Notes: generated from the sequence alone by a model not told the origin. 64,000 nt of DNA from Tricholoma matsutake (GCA_026075535.2 AP026539.1:8618001-8682000); one strand, 5' to 3'; positions 1 through 12,217 are shown, counted from the stretch's first letter. Made by a program: numbers and translations.

Positions 1-981
1 CTGCCCAACTCTACCTCCACCATGTGTGGAAATTACATGGACTTCCTGGTGCTTTCCTCTCTGACCGTGGCCCTCAGTTCATGGCAGAGTTCACTCGCGA
101 GCTGTACCAACTCCTGGGTATCAAACTCCTTGCTTCAACTGCTTATCACCCACAAACCAATGGCCAGACTGAGCAAGTCAACCAGGAACTGGAGCAGTAC
201 ATCCGCATCTTTGTCAATGAATGCCAGGATGATTGGGACAGTCTTCTCCCCTTGGCTGAGTTTGGATACAACAACCATGTCCATGCTTCCACTCAACAGA
301 CCCCTTTCCTCTTAGACACTGGACAGCATCCACGCATGGGATTTGAGCCTTGCCAAACTCCCTCACACATCGAGACAGTGAATGAGTTCACAGAATGCAT
401 GAGGGATAGCTTGGAGGAGGCAAAGGCAGCCTTAGTGAAGGCAAAGGACGACATGGCATGCTTTTACAACCAACGCCATTCTCCGACCCCTCAGTACAAG
501 GTTGTTGATCGACTCCAGTGACATCTCCACTACATGTCCATCCAAGAAACTCACTCATCACTTCCTGGGACCTTTCCCCATTGTCAAGTGTGTTGGAATG
601 CATGCCTATCGTCTATGCCTCCCAGCCTCCATGTCCAGACTCCACCCAGTCTTCCATCTCATCAAACTCCTTCCAGCTCCCCCAGATCCATTCCTGGGAT
701 GCTGTTCACGCCTGCCACCACCACCTACAGTGATTGAGGGAGAACCCCAATACGAAGTCGAGTCAATCTTGGACAGCCATTTGCGTCGAGGAAAACTCCA
801 GTATTTGGTGCATTGGAAGGGTTATGGGTATGAGGAGAACTCATGGGTCGAAGAGTCCGATGTGAATACCCCTCGGTTAGTCAAGGAATTCCACCGACGG
901 CACACTGCTGCACCGCGTTGCATTCAAATCATGGACTTTGGTTGTATGCGATTTCAAATACATTGGGGTGATACATCTTAG
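1..981 (+). pseudogene. Ty3/gypsy pol 3' part: integrase core, C-terminal domain, chromodomain (5' cut by window)
   Basis: Seen: the frame from base 24 reads an integrase core (SDRGPQF, AYHPQTNGQTE, then NQELEQ with the catalytic Glu) and stops at 521. A second frame to the TAG at 979-981 carries the integrase C-terminal region and a chromodomain (YEVESILDS, LVHWKGYGYEENSWVEES). Against the related copy at 31671-37595, 11 bases are missing near base 516, which explains the frame break. Known: the core joins element cDNA to host DNA, and chromodomains of chromoviruses steer insertion to modified histones. The reading frame ends 11 bp before the LTR, with a purine-rich tract (982-992) between, as expected for a polypurine primer. 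The N-terminal integrase zinc finger, RT and Gag lie outside the window. Not functional. Confidence 0.93.
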
Positions 982-992
982 AGAGGGGGTGA

Positions 993-1416
993 TGAAGGGG
1001 ACTAGGGGGGTGCCCTGTGTGTTTCTCCTATTTTTTATGTTTGTTCTATATTTTTCCTCACTTCATTTCCTTCTATTCTTCATTTTCTATGATTTTTCTG
1101 GATTTTATTACTAATTTTCCCTTTCTATCATGTTTGTGCATGTTGACAGTTTTATATTTAGAGGTGGAGCACCCTTCCGACATCTACCCCTTGGTATGAC
1201 ATCATTCAGTGGCCTTGATCTGCCTATCTCCGCCTTTTCTATTTTTAGGTTATTATTTGATTTTTGTCATCTTCACATATACTGGGCATTGGCAAAGGGA
1301 TCCTTAGAGTTTTCTCTTCAGATTTCCCTTTGCTAGGTGTGTCCCCAATCCCTGTACTATGTAGTATAATTTTAACTTCAGATTTCCCTTTGCTAGAGGC
1401 TTAGGTTGCCCTTATA
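993..1416 (+). repeat. 3' LTR of the Ty3/gypsy element (long form)
   Basis: Starts TGAAGGGGAC (family consensus TGTAAGGGGAC) straight after the purine tract and ends GCCCTTATA. It matches the solo LTR at 20133-20558 nearly throughout and the LTRs of the 31671-37595 element except for about 60 extra bases near its end. The extra piece lies between two copies of a 20-bp repeat around CAGATTTCCCTTTGCTA. The partner 5' LTR is outside the window, so no target duplication can be checked. Confidence 0.93.
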
Positions 1417-2055
1417 AGTTGGGGGTGTTATGGTGGTCATGAAACATCCTGTAGTTTAAAATTAGTAAGTGTCATGACTCGTGAGTGAATCAACAAGGTC
1501 AGATGATCACTCACCTGACTGAAATCCTGGTACTGGCATACCCAGACATACCTGTAACACCATGGAAAAGGGTATGGTGTTGCTTGGGTACGGCAATCTG
1601 GAACCCATACCCATACCCGAGTGTACCCGTGACCACATTATCACGGGTTTACCCATACCCATATCACTCCTTAGTCATTGAGTCAAGAGTTCAAAGGACA
1701 AACTCTGCCAAGGTGGTCACATAAATATGATGATGCTCAACCAGAAAACCCAAACAGAACCCACAAAGAGGCTTTGGATGGTATAACACTAGTTAGAGGA
1801 AGGTTGCAAGGTGGTACTAAATATCACAGCTGTTACCCAAGGCTAGGAAAACGACTTTAGAGAGGGTCCGAAGAAGTTCGAGGGGCTCATAGAGGACAAG
1901 GATGATTTTGACAAAGTCTGAGGATAGACTATAAGGATGTAGAAAGGCTTTGAGAGGGGATAGACGATAGATGATAGTTTCGAGTAGCTAGTATGAAAAG
2001 TTTGAAGAAGTTCAGCATAAAACACTGAACTTTGGGACTAAGTCGAGAGGCTTGG
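1417..2055. other. Gene-free stretch; possible old LTR remnant
   Basis: No supported gene. Bases 1540-1670 are rich in TACCCATACCC-like motifs, resembling the ends of the probable hAT-like element at 49.4-50.9 kb, so this may be a fragment of that type. Bases 1850-2055 continue at 8453 across the insertion of the 2056-8452 element. The rejoined DNA (purine-rich, then a TATATA box near 8540) resembles 51.3-51.7 kb in style and may be an old solo LTR of another family, but no termini were found. Confidence 0.4.
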
Positions 2056-2619
2056 TGTAAGGGGAACACCCTATGAGCCCCTACAATGGTTGGCACACAT
2101 TTGTGAGTGTTCTGCAAACGCACAAACATTCGCACAACAAAGCACCTTTTGTGCAACAAGGTGCCTTTTGTGCCAACCATCTACAAACATTCCGATATAT
2201 TGATCCATCAGCCCCTATTGTACTCTCACCATTCTTGCAGTCAAAACCCCTGCGCAATCATTGTGCCTGCAGAAACAATTGAGGATGTCTTCACATGCCC
2301 ATTACCAATCATGGCCTGATGCAGACACCACTTACCAACCATAGCCTGATGTGGACACTATCACTGATTGATGGCCATCTCCCCCATGGGAACATGACCC
2401 TGGATCTGAATTAGTGCTAGGATGGAAGGGGCTCCAAGTATTTTAGAATGTCGCATGCCTTCCATATATATACTTCGGCCTTGCACTGGACTCCTTAGAG
2501 TTTTCTCTTTGGTTTTCCCTTGCAAGGTATGGGTCTTTTCCTTGTTCAATAGTTATTGAATCTAAACTTTGGTTTTCCCTTGCAAATATTAGGACTTTGA
2601 TTGTAAGGTTGCCCTTACA
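2056..2619 (+). repeat. 5' LTR of the 2056-8452 element
   Basis: 564 bp, TGTAAGG...CCTTACA. It differs from the 3' LTR at many sites, mostly C/T or G/A changes where one copy has CG and the other TG or CA, plus a partial local duplication near 2310-2360 (repeated CCATAGCCTGATG-type motif). The amount of divergence makes this one of the older insertions in the window. Confidence 0.94.
2465..2506 (+). promoter_or_regulatory. LTR core promoter: TATA box and inferred transcript start
   Basis: TATATATA at 2465-2472 lies 32 bp before AGAGTTTTCT (2497-2506), the stretch complementary to the primer site at 2622-2631. The 3' LTR repeats the same spacing (TATA 8290-8297, motif 8322-8331). If priming works as in Tf1, where the RNA 5' end is the primer, transcription should start at about 2497, the distance a TATA box would set. 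Inference from spacing and complementarity. Confidence 0.65.
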
Positions 2620-2621
2620 GA

Positions 2622-2631
2622 AGAAAACTCT
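2622..2631 (+). other. Putative self-priming primer-binding site
   Basis: AGAAAACTCT lies 3 nt after the 5' LTR, where a primer-binding site belongs. It is the exact reverse complement of AGAGTTTTCT at 2497-2506 inside the LTR. I see no match starting TGG as expected for a tRNA 3' end. The 31671-37595 element has the same arrangement. Known: Tf1/sushi-type elements prime reverse transcription with the 5' end of their own RNA. Confidence 0.65.
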
Positions 2632-2786
2632 CTCTTTAGTGGACTGAAGGTAGTAGGTTACCACAGCCAGTGACTCAGTTTACAAAAATTTTGCACATTT
2701 TTGCGCCTGTTTCGTGACTTTGGAGAGCTTCACTATCATCCCTCCACTCAACTCTTCCACCCCTTTACACAACTACCAACCTTCCC

Positions 2787-3963
2787 ATGGAGATGGACAA
2801 TGAGGACCGCCTCCAGCACATCGAAGCAAGCATTGCAGGCCTTGTACAGACTATGGCAGTATTCACACAATGAGAGGTGGATCGTGAAGAGCCACAGGTG
2901 CTTCCGAGCATCTCCAACCTTACAGACCTAGGGTCTCCTGGCCCAGTAGTTCCTGAAATCCATTGCAAAACATCGTCGCAAGATTACCGCCCCAAGCCTG
3001 CAAACCCTGCAGACTTTTCGGGTGATCGTTCACTCGGACAAGCATTCCTGAATTTTTGCACACTCTACTTTGCCCTCGCTCCTCATCAATTTGTGGATGA
3101 GCATGCACAGATTATGTGGGCCCTCTCATTCATGAAGGGTGGACAAGCTGCACGGTTTGTGGATCATCTCATGCAGAACTACCAACTCCCCTACACCTCC
3201 TACTCCAATTTTGCAGATGAATTCACAAACGAGTTCTGTCCAAAGAATGAGATCCAATCTTTGCAGACTGAGCTCAAGACTGTGAAGTACTTCCAATGTA
3301 CACGAACCATTGATGAGTATCTTGATGACTTTCATGAACTGGTAGAGCAAGCGCAGTACTTTGAGGGTTCGCATATTGTCCTCAAATCCCGACAAGGTCT
3401 AAACACAAAGATCCAAGACCATGTCGCCTGTCTCATCACTGGATGACCTTCAGATAACACCCCCAAGCAGTGGTACAATGCCACTATCATCTGCAATGAA
3501 AATTGCATTGTGAATGAGGCTTTTTTTCACATCTTTGTGAATGGCCTCACGATCTGAAACCAGCTTGCAGCCAGGGAACATGTTCTGCAAGCTCGTTCCC
3601 ACCATGGTGTGGCCCCTTTTCCTGATTTTGCACACAACTGCCCCATCATGATACACACCTTCAGTGCAAAGTGTCTCCGCACCCACTAAACCAAAGGACA
3701 GATCTGTGCTCATCTGCTTTTGTTGCGGAGAATCCAGTCATGCACGACCCAAATGCCCAAGACAGTTTGACATTCAGTACATGGATGGTGAAGAGCAACA
3801 GGATTTTGCACAGGAGGAATTTGCAGCGCTGGATGTGAACAACACAAATGAGAAGGATGAGGAGCCCATTGTAGAAGTAAGGAGGATTTTCACAGCAACA
3901 ACGAGTGAGCAGTATGCCACCATTGTCCACAAAAAATTGTTTCACAGTGTTATCAGTAGGTGA
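2787..3963 (+). pseudogene. Ty3/gypsy Gag (decayed)
   Basis: Start chosen at ATG 2787 (MEMDNEDRLQHIEAS). A TGA at 2871-2873 interrupts it and the frame then runs to TGA 3444-3446. The middle is a retrotransposon capsid region (FSGDRSLGQAFLNFCTLYF, WALSFMKGGQAARF, EYLDDFHELVEQAQY). A nucleocapsid zinc knuckle follows near 3718-3760 (CCGESSHARPKC, pattern CX2CX4HX4C). Known role: forms the particle that packages element RNA. The equivalent region of the 31671-37595 copy aligns in order and spacing. At least two stops and a frame change prevent a full product. Confidence 0.88.
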
Positions 3964-4082
3964 AGTGTATGATTCAAATTCTATTTCATCGACCAATCTC
4001 TCTGTGAACAATGTGCAAGCCATACTAACCCCTCCCTATCCTCATCCATGTTTTCGTAAGTGCCCTAAATGGGAGAAATGAC

Positions 4083-6180
4083 TCCCCAACCACTATGTTG
4101 TAGTGATGACCCTGAGCCCCCACTCATTTGAGCTTGAAGTATCGCTGCAAACCACCAATACCAGTGCTGTGCACATGACCAAGGCACTACTTGATTGTGG
4201 CACCACTGGCTTTTTTGTCAGTTCTAATTTCGTTGTGCGAAATCACCTTGCAACAAAAGTGCTCAGCTGACCCATCCCTGTGTTCAATGTCGATGGCTCA
4301 GCAAATGAAGCAGGTGATATCTCAGAAGTTGTAGAGGTCCTACTATGATTTTGCGACCACTCTGAATGTGCAACATTCACGGTGACTGGCATCAGCAAGC
4401 AAGATGTTATTCTCGGCTTCACCTGGCTCTGTGAGCATAATCCTGAGGTGGACTGACAGACTAATGAAGTCAAAATGAGTCAATGCCCAAATCACTGCCG
4501 CACCTGTCAGAATGAGACAAACGAAGAGTACAAAAGTGCTTTTCAGGAAATCACTAGCATTTGTACCTGTCATGCAGGTCCCATGCCTACCCCTGATGTC
4601 AAGATGGAGGACATCCTGGACCTTCCACAACTGGTGAACAATGATGACAATGATGAAGACCATGATGAAACACCCCTTTCAAGCAAAAACTCAGTCAAAG
4701 AGGGAGATCGCATCTTTGTCACTACCATTCCCTGTGAAGTGGAATTTGTTCACGCCATGTCCAACATTTCACAATGGCTAGCAGACACCTTCCATAAGAA
4801 TGCACAACCAAAGTCCTTTCACAAATCCATCCCTGCACACTTCTACAAGTTTGAGGACCTATTCGCAAAGTCTTTGTTCAACTGCTTGCCTGACTGAAAG
4901 GTATGGGATCATGTGATGGAACTCATCCTTGGTGCAAAAGCTGCTAGCTGCAAGGTCTACCCCCTCGCGCCCAACAAACAGGCTGAGATGGACAAACTCA
5001 TCCAGGAGAACCTAGCCACTGGCTGCATTCGCCCCTCAAAATTGCCGATGGCATCCCCCATCTTCTTTATCAAGAAGAAGGATGGATCCCTCCAGCTTGT
5101 ACAAGATTATTGCACTCTCAATGCCCTCATGATCAAAACCTGATATCTGCTACCACTAATTTCTGAACTGGTAAATCAACTACGAGGTGCAAAATACTTT
5201 ACGAAACTCAATGTAAGATGGGGGTACAACAATGTGCACATGAAAAAGGGCGACAAATGGAAAGCTGCTTTTTGCACAAATCACAGGCTTTTTGAACCCT
5301 TGGTGATGTTTTTTGGACTCACAAACTCTCCTTCCACATTCCAAACAATGATGAATGACATTTTTCAAGATCTCATTATGGAAGGAGTGGTCTGTATCTA
5401 CCTGGATGACATCCTCATCTTTACGAAATTGATCAACAAAGATTGGTGCATTACATGCCTTGTCCTGGAGCACCTTTGTGTGCACAAGTTGTTTCTGTGA
5501 CATGACAAGTGTGAGTTTGAGCAAACAATGATTGAGTACCTCGGACTCATCATATCTGAGGGCGAAATCTGTATGGATCCCATCGAGGTAGCAGGAGTCA
5601 CCAAATGGCCCACCCCCACAACATGCAAGGAGGTACAGTCATTCCTAGGGTTCGTGAATTTCTATTGGTGCTTCATCAAAGACTTTTCACATCATGCAAA
5701 ACCCCTCTTTGAGCTCACAAAGAAGGAGTGCAAATGGGAATGGGGACCTTTGGAACAAGGGGCCTTTGACAAAATCAAGAATTGGGTCACATCCTCCCCT
5801 ATTCTCCATTTTGCTGACGATGCCAAAGCATTCACATCAAGGCAGACAGCTCAGACTATGTGACCAGCTCAGTGCTGTCGCAGCAATCGGCCAACAATCT
5901 CAAATGGCACCCTATCACATTCTACTCAAGGTTGCTCAATGTAGTCGAACAAAATTACAAGATCCATGACAAGGAGATGCTAGCAGTGATGAGATCATTA
6001 GAGGAATGGAGGCATTTCCTTGAAGGTGCACAGCACAAGGTAGAGATCTGGACTGACCACAAAGATTTGGAGTACTTCATGACCACAAAAAAGCTAAATT
6101 GCAGACAAGCTTACTGATCACTCTATCTTTTGTGGTTTGACTTCGTGATGCACCACCATCCTGGAAAGAGTATGGGTAAA
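4083..6180 (+). pseudogene. Ty3/gypsy Pol N-terminal half: protease, reverse transcriptase, RNase H (decayed)
   Basis: Aspartic protease: LLDCGTTGFF near 4188-4215, with Cys in place of Ser/Thr in the usual D-S/T-G. RT: CIRPSKLPMASPIFFIKKKDGS, VRWGYNNVHMKKGDKWKAAF, FGLTNSPSTFQTMMNDIF and the polymerase core YLDD near 5400. RNase H: HDKEMLAVMRSLEEWRHFLE and WTDHKDLEYFM, ending near 6115. In-frame TGA codons at 4268-4270, 5141-5143 and 5498-5500 fall where relatives have Arg, and the Trp of EVDW is also TGA. Domain order is canonical. Inactive. Confidence 0.92.
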
Positions 6181-6419
6181 TGTGATGCGCTTTTGCGACG
6201 AGCTGATCATGCGAATGGCATGGATGATAATTGTGACACTATCCTGCTCCACCCTGAATTCTTCATGATTTGCGCACTTGAAGGGGTGACAATCGAAGGA
6301 GTGGAGTGAAATATCTTGTGTGAAGGGGGTTCGGGATGGAAAGAGCGAAGATGTGGTGGTACTAGCAATGAAGGAGTTGGATAGGGCCAAGGGCAAGACA
6401 TTGTGAAGCTCAGAGTGGA

Positions 6420-7855
6420 CAGAGGAGGATGGATTATGGAGGTTTCATGATTGCATTTATGTTCTGCTCATACCAGACTTATGATGCAGAATTGCTGAAC
6501 AGCATCATGACTCCAAGATTGGTGGACATGCTGGATGCTGGAAAACACTTGAACTCATCTCATGCAATTACTGGTGGCCAAACATGTCGCACTTTATTGG
6601 TCAGTACTGTAAGGCCTGCGATCTGTGTCTTTGCATGAAGGCGCAGAAGCATTGACCTTTTGGCGAACTACACCCCCTCCCAATCCCCAAAAATTGCTGG
6701 GATGTGGTAAGTGTTGATTTCATCACTGAACTTCTGGACTCCCATGGCTTCAATGTGACGATGGTGGTGGTAGACTTGGTGAGCAAGTGCAGCCATTTCA
6801 TACCCACTCACACCACCATTACAGTGCTGGGATTGGCGTGATTGTACTTGCAGAATGTGTGGAAGCTTCATGGCCTCCTGAAATCAATGCTCTCAGATCA
6901 GGGACCACAGTTCATAGTGCAATTCATGCGTGAATTGTATTGCTTGTTGGGTATCATCCCCATTTTGGCATCCACAGCATATCATCCACAGTCTGATGGG
7001 CAGACTGAGTGAGTCAATCAGGAGCTCGAGCAGTACATCTGCATTTTTGTGAATGAGCACCAAAATGATTGGGACACTCTACTCCCTCTGGGCAAATTTG
7101 CATACAATAACCATGTCCACTCATCCACCCAGCACTCCCCCTTCTTCATTGACACTGGCAGACATCCGCAGATGGGTTTTGAGCCCAACCAATGACCCTC
7201 GAGGCTTGAGGCAGTCAACAAGTTTGCAAATCAGATGAAATCAATGTTGGATGAGGCTCATGCTGCCCTTGCCAAGTCAAAGGATGATATGGCTAGGTAC
7301 TATAACCAATGGCAAATCCCCACACTGATTTTTGTGATTGGTGAAAAGGTCTTCCTGGATGCTTCGGATATCAGCACAACTAGACCCACAAAGAAATTTG
7401 CACACCGCTTCCTGGGGCCATACCCAGTCATTTGTCCTGTTGGCTCGCATGCATATTGCCTCCAACTGCCACCATCAATGGCTCAAATACATCCAGTGTT
7501 CCACGTCATCAAGCTCATGCCCACACCAATGGACCCAATCCAAGGTCACCATGCAAAACCACCCCCGCCCCCTGAGATTGTAGGAGGAGAGGAGAGGTAT
7601 GAGGTGGATGAGGTGCTGGACAGCAGGATGAAGAGTAGAAAGTTGCAGTATCTGGTCAGATGGAGAGGTTATGGGCATGAAGAGAATTCATGGATTCCAG
7701 AGGAGGATCTCGATGCCACAAAACTAATTGTGAACTTCTACAGGGCTCATCTGAGTGCCCCAAAACATGTTAATGCACTTACCTTTGGACAGATGGGATT
7801 CCGACCACGATATCCACACCGATGGAATTTTGCACATTGGGACGCTGCACCTTAA
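6420..7855 (+). pseudogene. Ty3/gypsy integrase with chromodomain (decayed)
   Basis: N-terminal zinc finger HH...CC (HHDSKIGGHAGCWKTLEL...YCKACDLC) near 6500-6640; core with SVDFIT, SDQGPQF and NQELEQ; stop TGA 7010-7012 just before NQELEQ at a codon that is CAA in the copy at 174-176. The last 206 codons (7235-7855, TAA) are open and carry the C-terminal region and a chromodomain (YEVDEVLDSRMKSRKLQYLV, RGYGHEENSW). The frame ends 11 bp before the 3' LTR, with a G-run as polypurine tract (7856-7866). Not functional as a whole. Confidence 0.92.
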
Positions 7856-7866
7856 GGGGGGGGTGA

Positions 7867-8452
7867 TGTAAGGGGAGCACCTTATGAGCCCCTACAATGG
7901 TTGGTGCACATTTGCGAGTGTTCCGCAAATGCGCAAACATTCACACAACAAAGTGCCTTTCATGCAATGAGGTGCCTTTTGTGCCAACCATCTACAAATA
8001 TTCTGATATATTGATCCATCGGCCCCTATTGTACTCTCACCATTCTTGCAGTCAAAACCCCTGCACAAACTGTTGTCGCAGTTTGTGCCTTTGTGCAAAC
8101 CTGTTGCACAATCACTGCACCTGCAGAAATGATTGAGGATGTCTTTGCATGCCAATTACCAATCATGGCCTGATGTGGACACTATCACTGATTGATGGCC
8201 ATCTCCCCAAATGGGAACACAACCCTGGATCTGAATTAGTGCTAGGATGGAAGGGGCTCCAAGTATTTTAGAATGTTGCATGCCTTCCATATATATACTT
8301 TGGCCTTGCACCAGACTCCTTAGAGTTTTCTCTTTGGTTTTCCCTTGCAAGTTATGGGCCTTTTCCTTGTTCAATAGTTATTGAATCTAAACTTTGGTTT
8401 TCCCTTGCAAGTATCAAGTTCTTAGGACTTTGATTGTAAGGTTGCCCTTACA
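7867..8452 (+). repeat. 3' LTR of the 2056-8452 element
   Basis: 586 bp, same ends as the 5' LTR. It has about 40 bases near 8058-8105 not in the 5' LTR and lacks the local duplication of the 5' LTR. The TATA box (8290-8297) and AGAGTTTTCT (8322-8331) are conserved. Confidence 0.94.
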
Positions 8453-9074
8453 CTTGGACTCAAGAGAATTGCTCTTAAATCAGACAATTGATGTGAGAGG
8501 ACGATGTATTCTCTCTTTCTAAGTAGCTAGTACAAGGCTATATATGTTTGGAAGAGATGGTACTTAAAAGGAAATAAAACATAAGGAATACATGAGGCAA
8601 GATAAAAACAATAAAGAACTTTGCAAATCATAAAATAAATGAAAGATGATGAGGAGGGAAATGTATAGAGTCATGATTTATCATGGGTACCTGTTCTATT
8701 GATCCAATATGTATATCATCAAGACATCAAAACCACCACAATCGTGTCCTAAAATCCCATTGTTGTGTCTCCTCATGTCCAGTGGTGCTCGATATGCAAT
8801 GCACTAACTCATACAAGGTGTGCTGCATGTGTCTGAAGGGCTGTGTGATAAGCATACAGCAGCCAAAGGCATTTGAGGTGCTGTGAAGTCATTCCAACTT
8901 GCTCGAAGTGTTGCGAAGTTGTTCAAAGTTGTTCAAAGTCGCTCAAAATTGTTCAAAGTCACTCAAAATAGTTTCAGAGCGGTCTCATGAGGTTTGTAGG
9001 CATTGGGAGCATGTGTGGTAATGTGTTGATGCCTTTGGAGACATTCCCAGAGCTTAGATCACAAGGTGAACCTA
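8453..9074. other. Gene-free stretch with GTTCAAAGT/CGCTCAAA repeats
   Basis: No supported gene. It continues the pre-insertion DNA of 1850-2055. A TATATA motif lies near 8540. Bases 8893-8980 are a degenerate tandem of about 17-18 bp (GTTCAAAGT and GCTCAAAA blocks). Its purine-rich first half resembles 51.5-51.7 kb, which suggests an old solo LTR shared by both loci, but ends and target duplication were not found. Confidence 0.35.
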
Positions 9075-10920
9075 TCAATGAGCACTAAGAGAACACATCC
9101 AGGAATGGGATGCAAATAGGGCTGTGCGACATGGGTATTGGTGGCCAGGTATGTTTAAGATGATGGAAGAGTTTTGTCGATCCTGCATAACATGTGCACA
9201 GGCTAAAGGAGAATACAGGAAGCCAGTGGGGAAGTCACACTCACTGTCCATAGCCAGTAGGCCTTGGGAATCGATAGGAATGGATTTCATAGGACCATTA
9301 CTGGAATTGGAAGGATATGGATAACTACCTATGGGTAGTTATTTGCAGGATGTCATCGATAGTACACCTAATACTGGTGAACACAAAAATGACAGTGACC
9401 CAACTGTCAGTAATTTACATGCATGAAGCTGTAAGACTTCATGGATTACCACAATCAATCATATGTGATCGAGATCCAAAATTCACATCAAAATGGTGGC
9501 GTGAACTTCATAGGATATTAGAACAAAGCTCCTAATGTTGACAGCCTTCCACCCACAAATGGATGGAGTGATGGAATGGGCCAATAGGTCCATCAGACAA
9601 ATGTTCAGGGCATTGATACAGCCAGACAAGAAGGACTGGGTGCAGAAATGCCCATTGATCAAATTTGCAATCAACTCTAGCATAGGTAATGCTACTAACA
9701 TCGAATGACAGGATACCTCCTGGTATCAGAACATTTGCCATTGTTAAGAACTGATCCTAGATGCCACTTCAGAATCTGACCAGACACTGCAGGTGATGAT
9801 AGCGGGAGATTGTCAGGTCGATGCAGATTCTGTGGGAGGGGAAAATGGAAAGGACTTGGCTTCAGCTTGTAAGAAGCTGTGCCCTTCACCTCGTCTGGTG
9901 TCCTAATTTCAAGTCAAGGGTTTAAAGGTAGGAGCGGGAAAGTGCAGATAATGTGGGGAGGAGTATGGATGGACTTAGGTTAAGTTCAGATGAGACTAGA
10001 ACTTCAGAGGGAGACTAGAGGTTGAGTCGAATGGAGTTCAGACTCTTAGAGGACAGGGGTTGGAGTAGAAGGAGGTTTTAGATTGGCAGGGTAAAGTTGA
10101 GTCTATGTCAATATACAAACTGAGGTATACAAGGCAAAACTAGCTAAACTTAAATACTAGAGTCCAGAATAAAAGCGGGATGGAAACAGAAACTGCAGCA
10201 GTGTCTCAACTGCATAGATAAATTACCTAGCGGAGGCCACACAGGAATCTGTAGTCAAATTTGCAAAACTAGACAGCAGCCTTGGGAAGGCAGCTGTGGA
10301 TGCTGTACAAGGAGGCCTGGTGCACACAAGGCAGCCAGGAATGAAATTGGAAGGCATAGACAAAAGTTGGGTTCGAGGTGCAGAAAAGGATCAGACAGAT
10401 GCAGGTTCTGATCGGGCGAGGAACGGTTCTTGACAGCCATGAATGCTCTCAGGAATATGACACTGGTGCATGATGCATTGATCTAGTTCAGCAATGTTAC
10501 ACTGATGGAAGATGGCATCCAGAGCCAAAAATAAAGGAAGACAATCTCATCTACCTATCAACAAAAAACATAACCATGCCCAAAGGTAGGGCAAGTAAAA
10601 TAGTTCCAAAGTTTGTGGGACCATACAGAGTGTCAAAGGAAATACCTGCGACATCCAATTATGAGTTGGAATTACCAACTGAACTCACCAAGAGGTGAAT
10701 CCATAAAAGGTTCCATGTGGGACTGTTGAGGCCACATTACCCCAATGATGATGCCCTCTTCCCAAATAGGATGAAGGCAGAACCATACAATTTTGGCACC
10801 CTCTGTGAGGACATAGTGAGCCATCAATGAAAGGGATGAACTATCGAGTTCCTCATGAAGTGAAACATGGGGGATTCCACATGGGAACCCCTCACGCATT
10901 GTGTTAAAAGCTTAAGATGA
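9075..10920 (+). pseudogene. Decayed Ty3/gypsy integrase-chromodomain fragment, split by a solo LTR
   Basis: Bases 9075-9741 read an integrase zinc-finger tail (GYWWPGMFKMMEEFCRSCITC), core start (IGMDFIGPL), SIICDRDPKF and a Glu region (AFHPQMDGVMEWANRSIRQM). The reading resumes after the solo LTR at 10436 (NALRNMTLVHDALI), then PKGRASKIVPKFVGPYRVSK, a C-terminal barrel, FHVGLLRPH, and a chromodomain remnant ending near 10905 (GDSTWEPLTH). Stops and frame changes are frequent. RT, Gag and LTRs of this element are absent. It is a third Ty3 family, distinct from the other copies here. Confidence 0.85.
9742..10435. mobile_element. Solo LTR, 694 bp, TSD GCCAT
   Basis: Begins TGTTAAGAAC and ends GTTCTTGACA (near-perfect terminal inverted repeat, TG...CA) and is flanked by exact GCCAT copies at 9737-9741 and 10436-10440. 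Removing it restores the integrase frame from FA to NALRNM. No internal coding region remains, as expected after LTR-LTR recombination. Orientation and family could not be decided. Confidence 0.88.
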
Positions 10921-12217
10921 ATTCTACTATTATATAACACTAGTCAGCAACTCAAGTCAACTGTCTGCAACACACTTATAACACAGGTTCAATAATAGTA
11001 ATGTGTATTGCACTTTATCCAAATCAATCTAGTGTCTAGTTTCCCAGACATAGTATTTTGCTTTTGTTTGTTCCTGTTGTGCCAGGAAACCACCAGCATT
11101 GGCATCAGCAGACACGTTGGCACAGAAATCAACATCGACGTCAACATTGGCAGCAGCAGACAGACACTTTGGGGTGGAAATCTATATATCAAGAGCATCG
11201 GCAATGGGAATTAGCAAACCAGACGCACAATGGGCACAGGAAGTATGAATGAATGAACAAAATCAACAAAACAGCAGTGTTCATCCTAGCTAAAATAACA
11301 ATGTCGGTACTAGCTAATTGTGAGAACCGGCGGGATTGGCCATGTTGTCGTCATGGGACAATGATCTCATTCGAATGTCTGAGAACCTGCATTCGAATGA
11401 TTTCAGATTATATTCCATCCTTTCCTTCAAGGTCGCATATGTCTTCAATGTGACATCTTGCTGTTCCAGCTTCTCAACCTTGGCCATGTAGAGACAATGA
11501 CTGGCATCCTTGTATGAGGTGCCAAGGTTGTTTTGCAGGGCTTTCACTTTGGCATGGCAGCTCAACAGCTCCCTGTCTGTCAATTTCTGCAACAGGATGA
11601 ATTAACAGTCATACAAATGAGGACAAGGCACTTACTGGATCAGCAGGTAGCATTAGCTAGTTGTGGGCCAATGCATAGTAGTACGGTTTATCAGTCATGT
11701 TTCCAGACTGCAAAGTCATCAGTGAGAGGATAGATGAGGCAAACAAGACACAGCATTGGCCAAGACACGGCATTGGCTAAGACACAGCATTGGCTAAGAC
11801 ATGGCATCAGCCAACAGGACAACATCAGCCCAAGGATGGCATCAGGCCAAGATGGCTATGCTGGTGGCAATGAGACTGAAAAGAAGGAAATCTTACCCCC
11901 CCATGTGCCATATGTACATTGAATTCAACCTTCTTGCAATAGGCCTCCATTGCCTGGAATCATAAAATGGGGCACTAGATAGTGCTGCCCATTGTCACCT
12001 CGGATAACGACATATCCATCAGGAATATAAGTGTCGGTTTGCTGATTGCTCATGGTATAGATAACACAGATGATAACAGGTGATACCATTTAATCAGGAC
12101 ATTATTTGTTTGTATATATTGTATATCAATCAACAACACGTGATTGTTGATTTACAGTGTTTCACTCTTTTTCATCTCAACATTGACCCCACTGCCGCAG
12201 CCAACTCATCAACCATG
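10921..12217. other. Mostly non-coding; short minus ORF and a 17-bp tandem repeat
   Basis: No recognised gene. A minus-strand ORF at 11314-11592 (92 aa) reads like a coiled segment (KVKALQNNLGTSYKDAS, KVEKLEQQDVTLKTY) and could be an exon of an unknown gene. Bases 11748-11810 are a tandem of about four 17-bp units around GACACAGCATTGGC. Bases 11095-11165 begin the series of GGCATT/GGCAGC hexamer tracts that runs on to about 28.8 kb. Confidence 0.4.

Larger units (their letters stand above)
2056..8452 (+). mobile_element. Complete but decayed Ty3/gypsy (chromovirus) element, TSD CTTGG
   Basis: Two LTRs (2056-2619 and 7867-8452) begin TGTAAGGGGA and end CCCTTACA, and the element is flanked by the exact 5-bp duplication CTTGG (2051-2055 and 8453-8457). 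In order it holds leader, Gag, protease, RT, RNase H, integrase and chromodomain, the Metaviridae order. All coding parts are broken by in-frame stops, most of them TGA where relatives have arginine. It belongs to a different family from the 31671-37595 element but shares its internal LTR motif AGAGTTTTCT. Full-length, structurally complete, not autonomous. Confidence 0.96.
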
